From an uncultured Ilumatobacter sp. (lineage in GTDB: Bacteria; Actinomycetota; Acidimicrobiia; Acidimicrobiales; Ilumatobacteraceae), in the NCBI GenBank assembly GCA_938049325.1, contig CALICC010000317.1, positions 1 through 7,483 of the forward strand: a DNA stretch of 7,483 nt. Direction: 5' to 3'. A program made the position numbers and the translations under genes. Positions 1-7,049 of this stretch are shown here, piece by piece. Positions within the stretch are counted from its first letter, which is position 1. Each line of letters opens with the position of its first letter. The notes below the pieces were generated by a model that was not told the origin of the DNA, did no database searches, and saw only the letters and a program-made list of their open reading frames with translations.

Positions 1-1
1 T

Positions 2-586
2 CGCCAGACCGAAACCTTCACCGTCACCGTCGAGAACCTGACACCCGAAGGTTCCCAGCCCTTCTCCCCCGTCGGCACGGTGGTCCACAACCGTCGCACC
101 GACGTCTGGAGCGTCGGGTCTCCCGCGTCAGCCGCCGTCGCAGCCATTGCCGAGGACGCTGGAGTTCCGCTGTTCGTGAGCACCTACAGCCAGACTCCTG
201 GCGTGTTCGACGCGTTTGCCGGCGGCGACGCCCCCATTCCTCCGGGCCAAAGCGTTTCGTTCGAAGTCGAAGCGCGTCGCGGCGATCGCCTGAGTCTCGT
301 CAGCATGCTCGTCAACACCAACGACGCGTTCACCGGGCTCGACAGCATCCGCCTCGGCCGACGCTGGCAGGAGTTCACGGTCGGCGCGTATGACGCGGGC
401 ACCGAGGAGAACAACGAACTCGCTGCGTTCATCCCGGGCCCCGTCGGCGGCAACGGCGGCGTGCGTTCGCCTGAGGGCAACCTCATCTCACCCCACGACG
501 GCATCCTCGGTACCGAAGGTGGGATCGACCCGGCTGTGTACGACTGGGACGACCCGGTCGCCCGCATCACCATCGAGCGCAACTGA
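2..586 (+). CDS. Spondin_N-domain protein, 3' end (5' truncated by window edge)
   Basis: The reading frame is open from the left edge to a TGA at 584-586, giving 194 visible residues; the true start lies outside the window. The fragment opens with a beta-strand motif TVTVENLTPEG followed by QPFSPVG, which resembles the beginning of the spondin_N domain (the fold of F-spondin and of many bacterial exported proteins). Later parts also fit the family: an SFEVEA strand, a SMLVNTNDAF segment with its typical VNTND core, and a terminal YDWDDPVARITIERN region. A GTG at 80-82 could be read as a start, but it would cut through the domain, so I reject it. Bacterial spondin-domain proteins are usually secreted; the signal peptide would be upstream and cannot be checked. 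Molecular role is unknown; the family is linked to extracellular adhesion or matrix binding in animals. The gene ends nine bases before a hairpin shared with the convergent transporter gene. Family call is fairly sure, function is not. Confidence 0.8.
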   Translation, partial: RQTETFTVTVENLTPEGSQPFSPVGTVVHNRRTDVWSVGSPASAAVAAIAEDAGVPLFVSTYSQTPGVFDAFAGGDAPIPPGQSVSFEVEARRGDRLSLVSMLVNTNDAFTGLDSIRLGRRWQEFTVGAYDAGTEENNELAAFIPGPVGGNGGVRSPEGNLISPHDGILGTEGGIDPAVYDWDDPVARITIERN

Positions 587-595
587 GCCAACTGT

Positions 596-626
596 CCGGT
601 CGGCCAGGGCGCCCCTGGCCGGCCGG
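596..626. terminator. Bidirectional hairpin terminator between convergent genes
   Basis: An inverted repeat with arms 596-609 and 613-626 and loop CGC forms a 14-bp stem; all pairs are Watson-Crick except one T600:G622 position, which is a G:U wobble in plus-strand RNA. It begins nine bases after the spondin-gene TGA and eight bases after the transporter stop on the other strand, filling nearly the whole 48-bp gap. No good T-tract follows on either side (the minus-strand continuation ACAGTTGGCTCAGTT is only mildly T-rich), which is common for actinobacterial terminators. Placement and stem strength support terminator function for both genes. Confidence 0.8.
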
Positions 627-634
627 CCGGATAC

Positions 635-2824
635 TCACCTCGACGATCGAGCGAGACCCTCACTCAACGAGACGACGCGGGCCGCCTGGCCACGCATGAT
701 GTAGTCGTTCAGCTCGAAAGCGAGCTCAGGATGTTCCTGACGGAGAGCTCGGTATCGAGTGGTTGAGAGCCACATCACGACCGCGTCGCTTTCCGCCACG
801 ATCTCAGCGCTGCGGCGGCCCTGGGTGATGAGGCCGATCTCACCGACCATCGCCGCAGGACCGAACCGGCGCAACCGGTGACGCACGCCAGACTCGTCGA
901 CACGGAACGCCGTCATCGACCCCTCGACCACCACGAACATCCCGTCGCTCCGAGCCCCCTGCTCGAACACGACCGTGTCGGCCGTGTGGGTCCGTTCCTC
1001 GAACTCGGCGAGGAGTTCCGACGACAATTTCGACGACGCATCTGGCCCGTCGGCACCGCGTAGCCCTGACGCCTCGAGTTGTTGCCGTTCGCTCGCTTCG
1101 AGCGCCTCGTCGAGGGTCGCCGCCCACGTGACATCGATCAACGCCTCTGGCTCCGACGAGGCGAGCGATTCCTGCAGATCGCGTTCCACCGACGACATGA
1201 CCATCTTCGTTCCGGCCCGAGCGACGTGCTGCGCCACCTGGCCGATCAGCTCGTACCCGGATGTGTCGATGCCCGTGACCGTGCGAAAGTCGAGCACCAG
1301 CACGTCGAGCGGCTCGACATCGGCGTCGGTCAACCCTCGGATCCGATCGTCGAGCGATGTGACCGAACCGAAGAACAGGTACCCCTGCAGCTCGAAGACG
1401 GCCAACCGGTTCGCGCGTTCCCCCAACGCGGCGACCTCGGCGGGGACACGATCGACGCGGCTGCGCATGTCGTGGCCAGAACCTGTGAGCCGGATCGGGT
1501 CGACACGGCTGTAACGGACGATGAAGACGGCGCATGCAGCCACCAAGCCGACAGCGATCCCTTCGAGGATTCCGGCCGCAGCAATCGTCAGCACGATGCC
1601 GATGCTCATCAACTGCTCGATCTTGCTCACCGACCGAACCAGCCCTCTCACCCAGTCGACGAGGAGGCCGGTCCCGATCGCGATGAGGAGGCCACCAACG
1701 ATCAGCCGCGGCACGTAACCGATCAGCCCGACGCCGATAGCGCCGAACGCGGCCATTGCGAAGCCGGCCGCGATCGGCACGACCCGCCTCTCGGCTCCGA
1801 GCTGCTTGAGCAACAAGGTGTCTGCCAGGCCATGAAAGGTCGGCGTTGCACCCAGAGGTCCGCACACCAGATTGGCCACACCGGCCGCACGAAGCTCGGC
1901 GTCCACGTCGGGTCGTTCGGATGATGTGGTTCCAAGCCCGGTCACGTTCAGCAGCAACGAGAGAATCGAAACCGCAACCACGCTCACGATTCCTGCGAAC
2001 TGCGAGAGGATGCGCCCCCAATCGGCGTCGGCGAGTTCCCCGGGCGTGACGATGCTCGGTCCCGAACCCCCCGGGAACGATCCGACGAGCCACCCGCCTT
2101 CCTCCACTGCCGACACCGATGACACCGCAAGCACGACGACGTAGAAGGCCGCCAGCGACCCGACGATCGACGCCCCCATGGCAACGACCGGAATCCGATC
2201 TGAACGCCCGATGGCCCAGATCGCGAGTCCGAAGATCACGCCCGGCACCCAGAAGCGAGCGAGGTCTCTCGTCAACAGGTCGGCGATGTCGCCGAGCCCG
2301 ATGGCCCGACCGACCATTGCATCGACGCCACCCTTGACGAGCAGCCAGCCCGTGCCGGCCATGAACGCCGCCACCACCGTGGTCGGCACGTAACGCACCA
2401 GCCCACCGAGTCGAAATCGGCCGAGCAGCCACATCAGCAACCCCGTCGAGAGCGTCGTCATCCCGAGCAGCACGAAGACGTCGACGATGCTGCTCGCGTC
2501 ACCGTTTGCGCCCACGACGGCGGCCACGGCCACCATCACGATCGCTGGACCATCTTGAAGGATCGAAGCCGACGCGTCGAAGCGGCTCTTCCACCCGATG
2601 TACGCCGATGCCAACCCGCCAGCGATGACGAACGCAGCAATCGCCCGCGGCAGCCCCGGCGCCAATGGTCCAGTGAAGATCAGGACTGCCATCGAGATCG
2701 CCGCACCCATCGCCGACAACCCGTACGCGAACGCACCCAAGGCGTCACGCACGATCGAGATGGTGCGCCGCGGACGGGCGGCAGATTGCGGCTCGATCGG
2801 CGCCGCGTTCTCGAATTCGGTCAC
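635..2824 (-). CDS. SulP/SLC26 family anion transporter with STAS and cyclic-nucleotide-binding domains
   Basis: This 729-residue membrane protein has three parts. Residues about 25-440 are a hydrophobic SulP/SLC26 core with many membrane helices. It contains the family segment PDVDAELRAAGVANLVCGPLG (about residues 305-325), matching the conserved D-x-x-x-E-L-x-x-x-G-x-x-N pattern. Residues about 455-575 are a STAS domain with the typical GIDTSGYELI loop (T521/S522). Residues about 600-705 look like a CRP-type cNMP-binding domain: VFEQGARSDGMFVVVEGS, then GEIGLITQGRRSAEI, which keeps the Gly-Glu and the Arg-Ser (R671, S672) that contact the nucleotide phosphate in known cNMP domains. The same three-part layout is known in bacterial and fungal SulP proteins; substrate (sulfate, bicarbonate, other anion) cannot be told from sequence. 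The start is GTG at 2824, overlapping the upstream cyclase stop by four bases. I see no strong Shine-Dalgarno, so translation probably depends on coupling. The gene ends at TGA 635-637, just before the hairpin. Confidence 0.9.
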   Translation of the reverse strand: MTEFENAAPIEPQSAARPRRTISIVRDALGAFAYGLSAMGAAISMAVLIFTGPLAPGLPRAIAAFVIAGGLASAYIGWKSRFDASASILQDGPAIVMVAVAAVVGANGDASSIVDVFVLLGMTTLSTGLLMWLLGRFRLGGLVRYVPTTVVAAFMAGTGWLLVKGGVDAMVGRAIGLGDIADLLTRDLARFWVPGVIFGLAIWAIGRSDRIPVVAMGASIVGSLAAFYVVVLAVSSVSAVEEGGWLVGSFPGGSGPSIVTPGELADADWGRILSQFAGIVSVVAVSILSLLLNVTGLGTTSSERPDVDAELRAAGVANLVCGPLGATPTFHGLADTLLLKQLGAERRVVPIAAGFAMAAFGAIGVGLIGYVPRLIVGGLLIAIGTGLLVDWVRGLVRSVSKIEQLMSIGIVLTIAAAGILEGIAVGLVAACAVFIVRYSRVDPIRLTGSGHDMRSRVDRVPAEVAALGERANRLAVFELQGYLFFGSVTSLDDRIRGLTDADVEPLDVLVLDFRTVTGIDTSGYELIGQVAQHVARAGTKMVMSSVERDLQESLASSEPEALIDVTWAATLDEALEASERQQLEASGLRGADGPDASSKLSSELLAEFEERTHTADTVVFEQGARSDGMFVVVEGSMTAFRVDESGVRHRLRRFGPAAMVGEIGLITQGRRSAEIVAESDAVVMWLSTTRYRALRQEHPELAFELNDYIMRGQAARVVSLSEGLARSSR
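2821..2824 (-). other. GTGA stop-start overlap of cyclase and transporter genes
   Basis: On the minus strand the bases read GTGA: GTG starts the transporter and TGA ends the cyclase-ATPase gene in the -1 register. The 20 bases before it (ending GTCCGTCGCATC) contain no clear GGAGG-like ribosome site. Termination-reinitiation is therefore the likely way the second gene is translated, which would tie the amounts of the two proteins together. Confidence 0.85.
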
Positions 2825-5800
2825 GATGCGACGGACCCGTCAAGACCGTTCTTCAACAATTCCGCTTCGCGACGCTCCAAACCGAACCCGAATTGATCCG
2901 CAGCGACGAGCACCGCATCGATCAGCGTGCGGGCTTCGACGCTCTCGGGGTTCGCCTGGAGCAGGGTCTGGGCGAGGAACCGTCGAGCGTTCGTGGCGAA
3001 GTACACGAAACCGACGCGGTCGGCTCGCTCGATCGACTCGCGGAACAGTTCCTCCGCCACATTCAAATCGCCCAGCCCCAGGTGGGCCTGTCCGAGCGCC
3101 GTCGACACCTGACCTCCAACACACGCACCGAGTCCGATGATGGCGAAACGGCCTCGGAACACCCCGAGTTTCTCGATCACGTCGCGACAGATGTCGTCAC
3201 GTCGCAGCATCAGCCCGACCAACCCGAGGTGGTACACACTCGCCATCCAGTAGTTGTCGAAATCGGGATCCGGATTGACGGCGATTGCCGCAAGTGCTCC
3301 CTCCGCGTCACCCGCATCGAGATGCGCCCGCGAGATCGCGTAGTTCCACTTTTCACCCCAGCTGCCTTCGCTGTACTCACCGGCAGCCTGCGCGAGGGGA
3401 AGCAACATGTCTGCCAACGTGCCGTCGCCCATCGCCACCGCTCCCTGCTGAATGACCGAGACACCGAACCAGTCGACCGGCTGATGCTCGAACCGTGACC
3501 GCTCGTCTTCGATCGCTTCCATCGCCTTGGGATCGCAACGAGCGATCGACAACGCAGTACTGAAGTGCGACACCAAGAAACTCGGCCAGTATTCGCCCGC
3601 GGCGTCGACGATCGGGGTGAGCTCCTCGACGAGCCGTGCTGCCGAGTCCAGGTCACCGGACTGCACACCCTCCAGAACGAGGAACCACGAGCCCGTGAAC
3701 AGCAGGTGCCGGTCGCCCGTTGCTCGTCCGATTCGACGCACCTCGTCGGCGAGTTCGCGACGGCGGACGAAACGATCCGGCTCGTGGAACGAGATCAGCT
3801 CCGAAGCGAGCGTGGTGCCGTACAGCCGCACGTCACCAGATGCCTTTGCGAGCCGTTGCGCTTCGGTGACGATCTCCCAACGATGATCGCGGTCGTTTCC
3901 GTAGGTCAGGTTGGTTCCCAGCGCTGCGAGCACACGGGGGCGAAGCGGATCGTCGGCCCCGAGCAGAAGGAGTGCGTCTTCGCACATCGCCACGATGTCG
4001 TCGTCCACAACCGCAGCTTCCGGGTACCAGGCACCCGGGCGCATCATCGCGATCGCCGACCGCGCAAGCAGGTCGGCATCGCCACTGCGCCGAGCCATCT
4101 CGGCGGCGCTCATCAAGGCCGGGCGGAAGCCCTGGTCGCCAATGTTGCGCAGCGACGCACCCAATCGGTAGTTGACCTCGGCAAGCACCTCGACATCGTC
4201 GAAGTCGTCAAGAGCGAGCAGTTCGAGCACACGTCGATGACGCTCAGCGGACGAGTCCCACGCTGCTGCTGCCATATCGCGCTCGCCTGCGAGACGCAGG
4301 TAGCGCGCCGCATTGGCGCGGGCGTCTGCGCCGATCGAGCGCGACCAGTGCACAGCCAATTGATCGATCGCCTGCGGGCGAAGCCGTTCGAGCACCTCGG
4401 CGATCCGGCGATGCTCGACCCCTCGACGACTCGGTCGGACCTCACGCAGCAGTGCCGCACGCGAGATCTCGTCGGCAAAGGCGCAGGACCCGTCAGCTTC
4501 GTTGAAGCGAATCATCTCGGCGCTGGCAGCCGCGTCGACGATATCGAGCAAACTTGGCACGTCACGGTCGGCCACCTCGGCCAGGATGTCGACGTCGAAC
4601 GATGACCCGATCAATGCCGCTGTGGCGAGCACGTCAAGCGCTTCGTGGCCCAGCCGGACGGCTCGATGCGCCACCAGGTCGACCAACGAGTCGGGAATCG
4701 ACAACTCCTCGACATCCACCGTCAGCGACCAGCCTCGTTCCTCGCTGTGGACGAGGAAGCCGGCCGTCGCGAGATACACCACGAGCTCCTCGATGTACAG
4801 CGGGTTGCCGCCGGTCATCTCTGCCAGCTTGGTTGCCAACGTGGCCTGATGGGCGCTCAACCGCTCGCCCTTGTGGGACTCCAACATTGCGACGATGTCC
4901 GCGGTCGACAACCGTTCGAGGCGACGATGCTCGACACGGTTGCCTGCCCAAGTCGCCTGGAGGAGTACGTGCGCTGTGCTGTCGCGCCCGAGATGCTCAG
5001 ACCGACAATTCGCGACGACCATCAACCGCTTGTCAACCGACCGGGTGATCAGATGCTCGATCATTCTGACCGTGTCGAGTCCGCCGTTCTGGATGTCTTC
5101 GACGATCAGGAGCACGGGGCGCTCACCTGCCAGTCGAGCGAAGGCCGCCGTCACGGCGTCGAACAGCTCGAATCGATCTGGACTGTCCCCGACGGTCTGG
5201 TCCTGCGATTCCGAAGTCGGCCCGAGCAACACACCGAGCGCACCTGCGCCCGCGTCAACCGCGCCAGCGAGGTCGCGATCGAGTGACACAGCCTGATTCA
5301 GCGCCTCGACGAGCGGTGCATACGGCGCCCCTGCATCCTCGTCGCACGAACCGAAGAGCACGGTGGCTCCCTGACCGTGGGCAACAGCAGCCAACTCGCG
5401 CACAAGTCGTGTCTTGCCGACACCCTCCTGGCCCGACAGAACAGCTGCTCGAGCGGTGCCGAGCATCGACGCCCGCCACATGCTGCTCAAGGCGTCGAGA
5501 TCGGCGGAGCGTCCGATCAGCGGGAACGTCGGGTGATGATGCAGGGGCTGCGGAAGATCGAGGAGCGCTCGGGGGCCACTACGCCGAGCCGTGCCCAACA
5601 CGGCGGTCGGCTCATGAAGACCCTTCAGCGACTGCACTCCCATGTCGATCACATCGGTTGCTCCGGCAAGACTCGCGACCGCTGAAGTGAGCACTGTGGT
5701 GCCAGGGCTCGCCAACGTGAGAAGACGTGCTGCTTCAACCATCGGTGTTCCGAAACCAGCGTCGTCGACGATGACGACCTCGCCCATCGCCACGCCCGCA

Positions 5801-6552
5801 CACAACTCGAAGTGCTCGCCCGAATCGCACCTCAACAGCACGGCGCAGGCCTGTTCGTGCATCTCGTCGGCAGCGGCGAGCGCGCCGGTGCAATGGTCGA
5901 ACAGTGCCACGTGTCCCGCTCCGTTGGTGTCGACGATCGTGCCACCAGCCGCGTCAATCGCCTCAGCACTGATCGACTGCGCCAATGCTGCGACGCCGTC
6001 ACTTGCGGAAGCCGACACGTCGCTGAACAGCACGACGCGCAAGGCCGTCTCCTCGCTGGCGACGAGCGACTCGGCGCTCACCTGCCAGATTCCGCCGCCC
6101 TCACTTCCGTCGTCGAGCGCCTTGAAGCGCACGTCGACCAACCCGCCACATACGCGGCGCGTTCGGTCATCGACGACCACGGACCCGGGCGGACATGCGG
6201 ACTCCACGTCGCCCGTTCGGCGGTCGACGTCACCGGGCACCACGCCGTCTGCGCTCGAGAATTCGTCGATCGTGACGGCCACCCTCAGCTCGAAGTCCAC
6301 CCCGTCGACCATTGCGTGCTGGAGCTCCAGGGCGGCAGCGATCGCTGACTGTGCCGAGTCGAAGCCGACCAGGACACCGTCGCCTTGTGTATCGAGCACG
6401 GTCCCCGCTCCGCAGGTGAGCTCGACGGCGCGCATGCTGTGCTGACGTGCGTCGATGGTCGCGTCGACGCCGAGGCGCGCGAGCAACTCGGTCGACCCGA
6501 CCATGTCTGCTCGAAGGACGGCTTGCAGCCGCCCTCGCCCTCCCTCGCCCAC
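2821..6552 (-). CDS. Tandem class III cyclase-like domains + STAND ATPase + TPR protein
   Basis: This 1243-residue, probably cytosolic protein has four regions. (a) Residues 9-145 form a class III cyclase-like domain with ADMVGST (D16) and DTQGDGVLVGF (D58), the two metal aspartates. (b) Residues 168-325 form a second one with LFSDVSAS (D178). Its GDG is changed to GAG (A212). It keeps GTPMVEAARLL (R276) and the closing SLKGLHEP. (c) Residues about 345-700 are a STAND/MalT-like P-loop ATPase: Walker A GQEGVGKT (374-381), Walker B-like VLLIVED (480-486), then TGGNPLYIEELV (580-591) and a helical region with AALIGSSFD. (d) From about 730 to the end is an Ala/Leu-rich TPR-like tail. Related actinobacterial proteins often end in a LuxR helix-turn-helix; none is seen here. 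The GTG at 6552 is chosen because an in-frame TAG lies 12 bases upstream of it and the next ATG (M17) would remove D16. Cyclase activity is possible but unproven because the substrate lysine and transition-state asparagine positions are changed. It is the first gene of an operon with the transporter. Confidence 0.88.
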   Translation of the reverse strand: MGEGGRGRLQAVLRADMVGSTELLARLGVDATIDARQHSMRAVELTCGAGTVLDTQGDGVLVGFDSAQSAIAAALELQHAMVDGVDFELRVAVTIDEFSSADGVVPGDVDRRTGDVESACPPGSVVVDDRTRRVCGGLVDVRFKALDDGSEGGGIWQVSAESLVASEETALRVVLFSDVSASASDGVAALAQSISAEAIDAAGGTIVDTNGAGHVALFDHCTGALAAADEMHEQACAVLLRCDSGEHFELCAGVAMGEVVIVDDAGFGTPMVEAARLLTLASPGTTVLTSAVASLAGATDVIDMGVQSLKGLHEPTAVLGTARRSGPRALLDLPQPLHHHPTFPLIGRSADLDALSSMWRASMLGTARAAVLSGQEGVGKTRLVRELAAVAHGQGATVLFGSCDEDAGAPYAPLVEALNQAVSLDRDLAGAVDAGAGALGVLLGPTSESQDQTVGDSPDRFELFDAVTAAFARLAGERPVLLIVEDIQNGGLDTVRMIEHLITRSVDKRLMVVANCRSEHLGRDSTAHVLLQATWAGNRVEHRRLERLSTADIVAMLESHKGERLSAHQATLATKLAEMTGGNPLYIEELVVYLATAGFLVHSEERGWSLTVDVEELSIPDSLVDLVAHRAVRLGHEALDVLATAALIGSSFDVDILAEVADRDVPSLLDIVDAAASAEMIRFNEADGSCAFADEISRAALLREVRPSRRGVEHRRIAEVLERLRPQAIDQLAVHWSRSIGADARANAARYLRLAGERDMAAAAWDSSAERHRRVLELLALDDFDDVEVLAEVNYRLGASLRNIGDQGFRPALMSAAEMARRSGDADLLARSAIAMMRPGAWYPEAAVVDDDIVAMCEDALLLLGADDPLRPRVLAALGTNLTYGNDRDHRWEIVTEAQRLAKASGDVRLYGTTLASELISFHEPDRFVRRRELADEVRRIGRATGDRHLLFTGSWFLVLEGVQSGDLDSAARLVEELTPIVDAAGEYWPSFLVSHFSTALSIARCDPKAMEAIEDERSRFEHQPVDWFGVSVIQQGAVAMGDGTLADMLLPLAQAAGEYSEGSWGEKWNYAISRAHLDAGDAEGALAAIAVNPDPDFDNYWMASVYHLGLVGLMLRRDDICRDVIEKLGVFRGRFAIIGLGACVGGQVSTALGQAHLGLGDLNVAEELFRESIERADRVGFVYFATNARRFLAQTLLQANPESVEARTLIDAVLVAADQFGFGLERREAELLKNGLDGSVAS

Positions 6553-6558
6553 GCCGCA

Positions 6559-6564
6559 AAGCTA
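6559..6564 (-). promoter_or_regulatory. Candidate -10 box for leaderless transcription of the cyclase-transporter operon
   Basis: On the minus strand TAGCTT fits the actinobacterial TANNNT -10 consensus and is followed by exactly six bases (TGCGGC) and then the GTG start. This places the hexamer at -12 to -7 relative to the start codon, the classic geometry for a leaderless mRNA. No Shine-Dalgarno sequence precedes the GTG, which agrees. No recognisable -35 element is present about 17 bases further up (the bases there read AGGCGA). The motif is short, so chance is possible. Confidence 0.5.
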
Positions 6565-6626
6565 CTTCGGAGCGCGGTGCTTCGCCTCGGGCGCACGCCG
6601 GGGTCACGGCACGTACTGCCTGCGTC

Positions 6627-7022
6627 ATGGCCCCACAACTCGACATGATCGGCATCGTCGCCCAGGATCTGCCCGCATCGCTCGCCTTCTACCGACTCCT
6701 CGGGCTCGACATTCCCGAGTCGGCCGACGATGAGCCGCACGTCGAAGTCACACTGGCGAACGGGCTTCGTCTCGCCTGGGACCCGATCACGACGATCACG
6801 ACATTCGACGATTCCTGGACTGCGCCGACCGGCTCACCCCGCGTTGCCCTCGCCTTCCTGTGCGGCTCACCAGCCGAGGTCGATGAAATTCACGCTGCTC
6901 TCGTCGCGGCAGGCCATCACAGCCACCTGGCGCCCTGGGACGCGTTCTGGGGACAGCGCTATGCGACCGTGCACGACCCGGACGGCAACGGCATCGACCT
7001 GTTCGCCCCACTGCCCGACTGA
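6627..7022 (+). CDS. VOC (glyoxalase/bleomycin-resistance fold) family protein
   Basis: This 131-residue protein has the size of a single two-module VOC protein. Module one begins DMIGIVAQDLPASLAFYRLLG, the usual beta-alpha opening, and runs to VTLANGLRLAWD. Module two has VALAFLCGSPAEVDEIHAALVAAG and closes with YATVHDPDGNGIDLFAPL, the hallmark DPDGN loop. Many VOC enzymes carry a metal-ligand His in the first strand and a Glu after DPDGN; here these positions appear to be Met (M7) and Asp, so glyoxalase I-type metal catalysis is doubtful. I recall similar short proteins of unknown substrate as common in actinobacteria. The start is ATG 6627; ATG 6645 (M7) is an alternative. No good Shine-Dalgarno precedes either, and the upstream TACTGC is only a poor -10 candidate. 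The gene is divergent from the cyclase operon across 74 bp and convergent with the RTX gene across 27 bp. Family is sure, substrate unknown. Confidence 0.85.
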   Translation: MAPQLDMIGIVAQDLPASLAFYRLLGLDIPESADDEPHVEVTLANGLRLAWDPITTITTFDDSWTAPTGSPRVALAFLCGSPAEVDEIHAALVAAGHHSHLAPWDAFWGQRYATVHDPDGNGIDLFAPLPD

Positions 7023-7049
7023 CATCGTCGAGCAGCTCACGTCGACCGG
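7023..7049. other. Short convergent intergenic gap without a clear terminator
   Basis: These 27 bases separate the stop of the VOC gene from the stop of the RTX gene. They contain a five-base inverted repeat (GTCGA at 7027-7031, TCGAC at 7042-7046) with a ten-base loop and no T-run. I do not call it a terminator; termination may lie inside the opposing gene. Confidence 0.5.

Noticed and set aside
80..82. GTG as start of the spondin-domain gene
   Set aside because: The frame is open to the left edge and the upstream residues (TVTVENLTPEG, FSPVG) belong to the same domain, so the gene begins outside the window.
840..2432. 530-residue minus-strand open frame inside the transporter gene
   Set aside because: It is Arg-rich, has no recognisable domain and lies out of frame within a clearly conserved SulP gene; it is a high-GC shadow frame.
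635..2824. Naming the transporter a sulfate permease
   Set aside because: SulP/SLC26 members carry sulfate, bicarbonate and other anions, and nothing in the sequence fixes the substrate.
3565..4605. 346-residue plus-strand open frame opposite the cyclase-ATPase gene
   Set aside because: It is antisense to a domain-supported gene, and its composition is His/Arg/Gln-rich with no family resemblance.
5642..6445. 267-residue plus-strand Ser/Thr/Ala-rich open frame
   Set aside because: It is the mirror of the cyclase domains; low-complexity Ser/Thr/Pro content is typical of antisense frames in high-GC genes.
7027..7046. Inverted repeat GTCGA...TCGAC as a terminator between the VOC and RTX genes
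   Set aside because: The stem is only five pairs with a ten-base loop and no T-tract; this is expected by chance in GTCGA-rich DNA.
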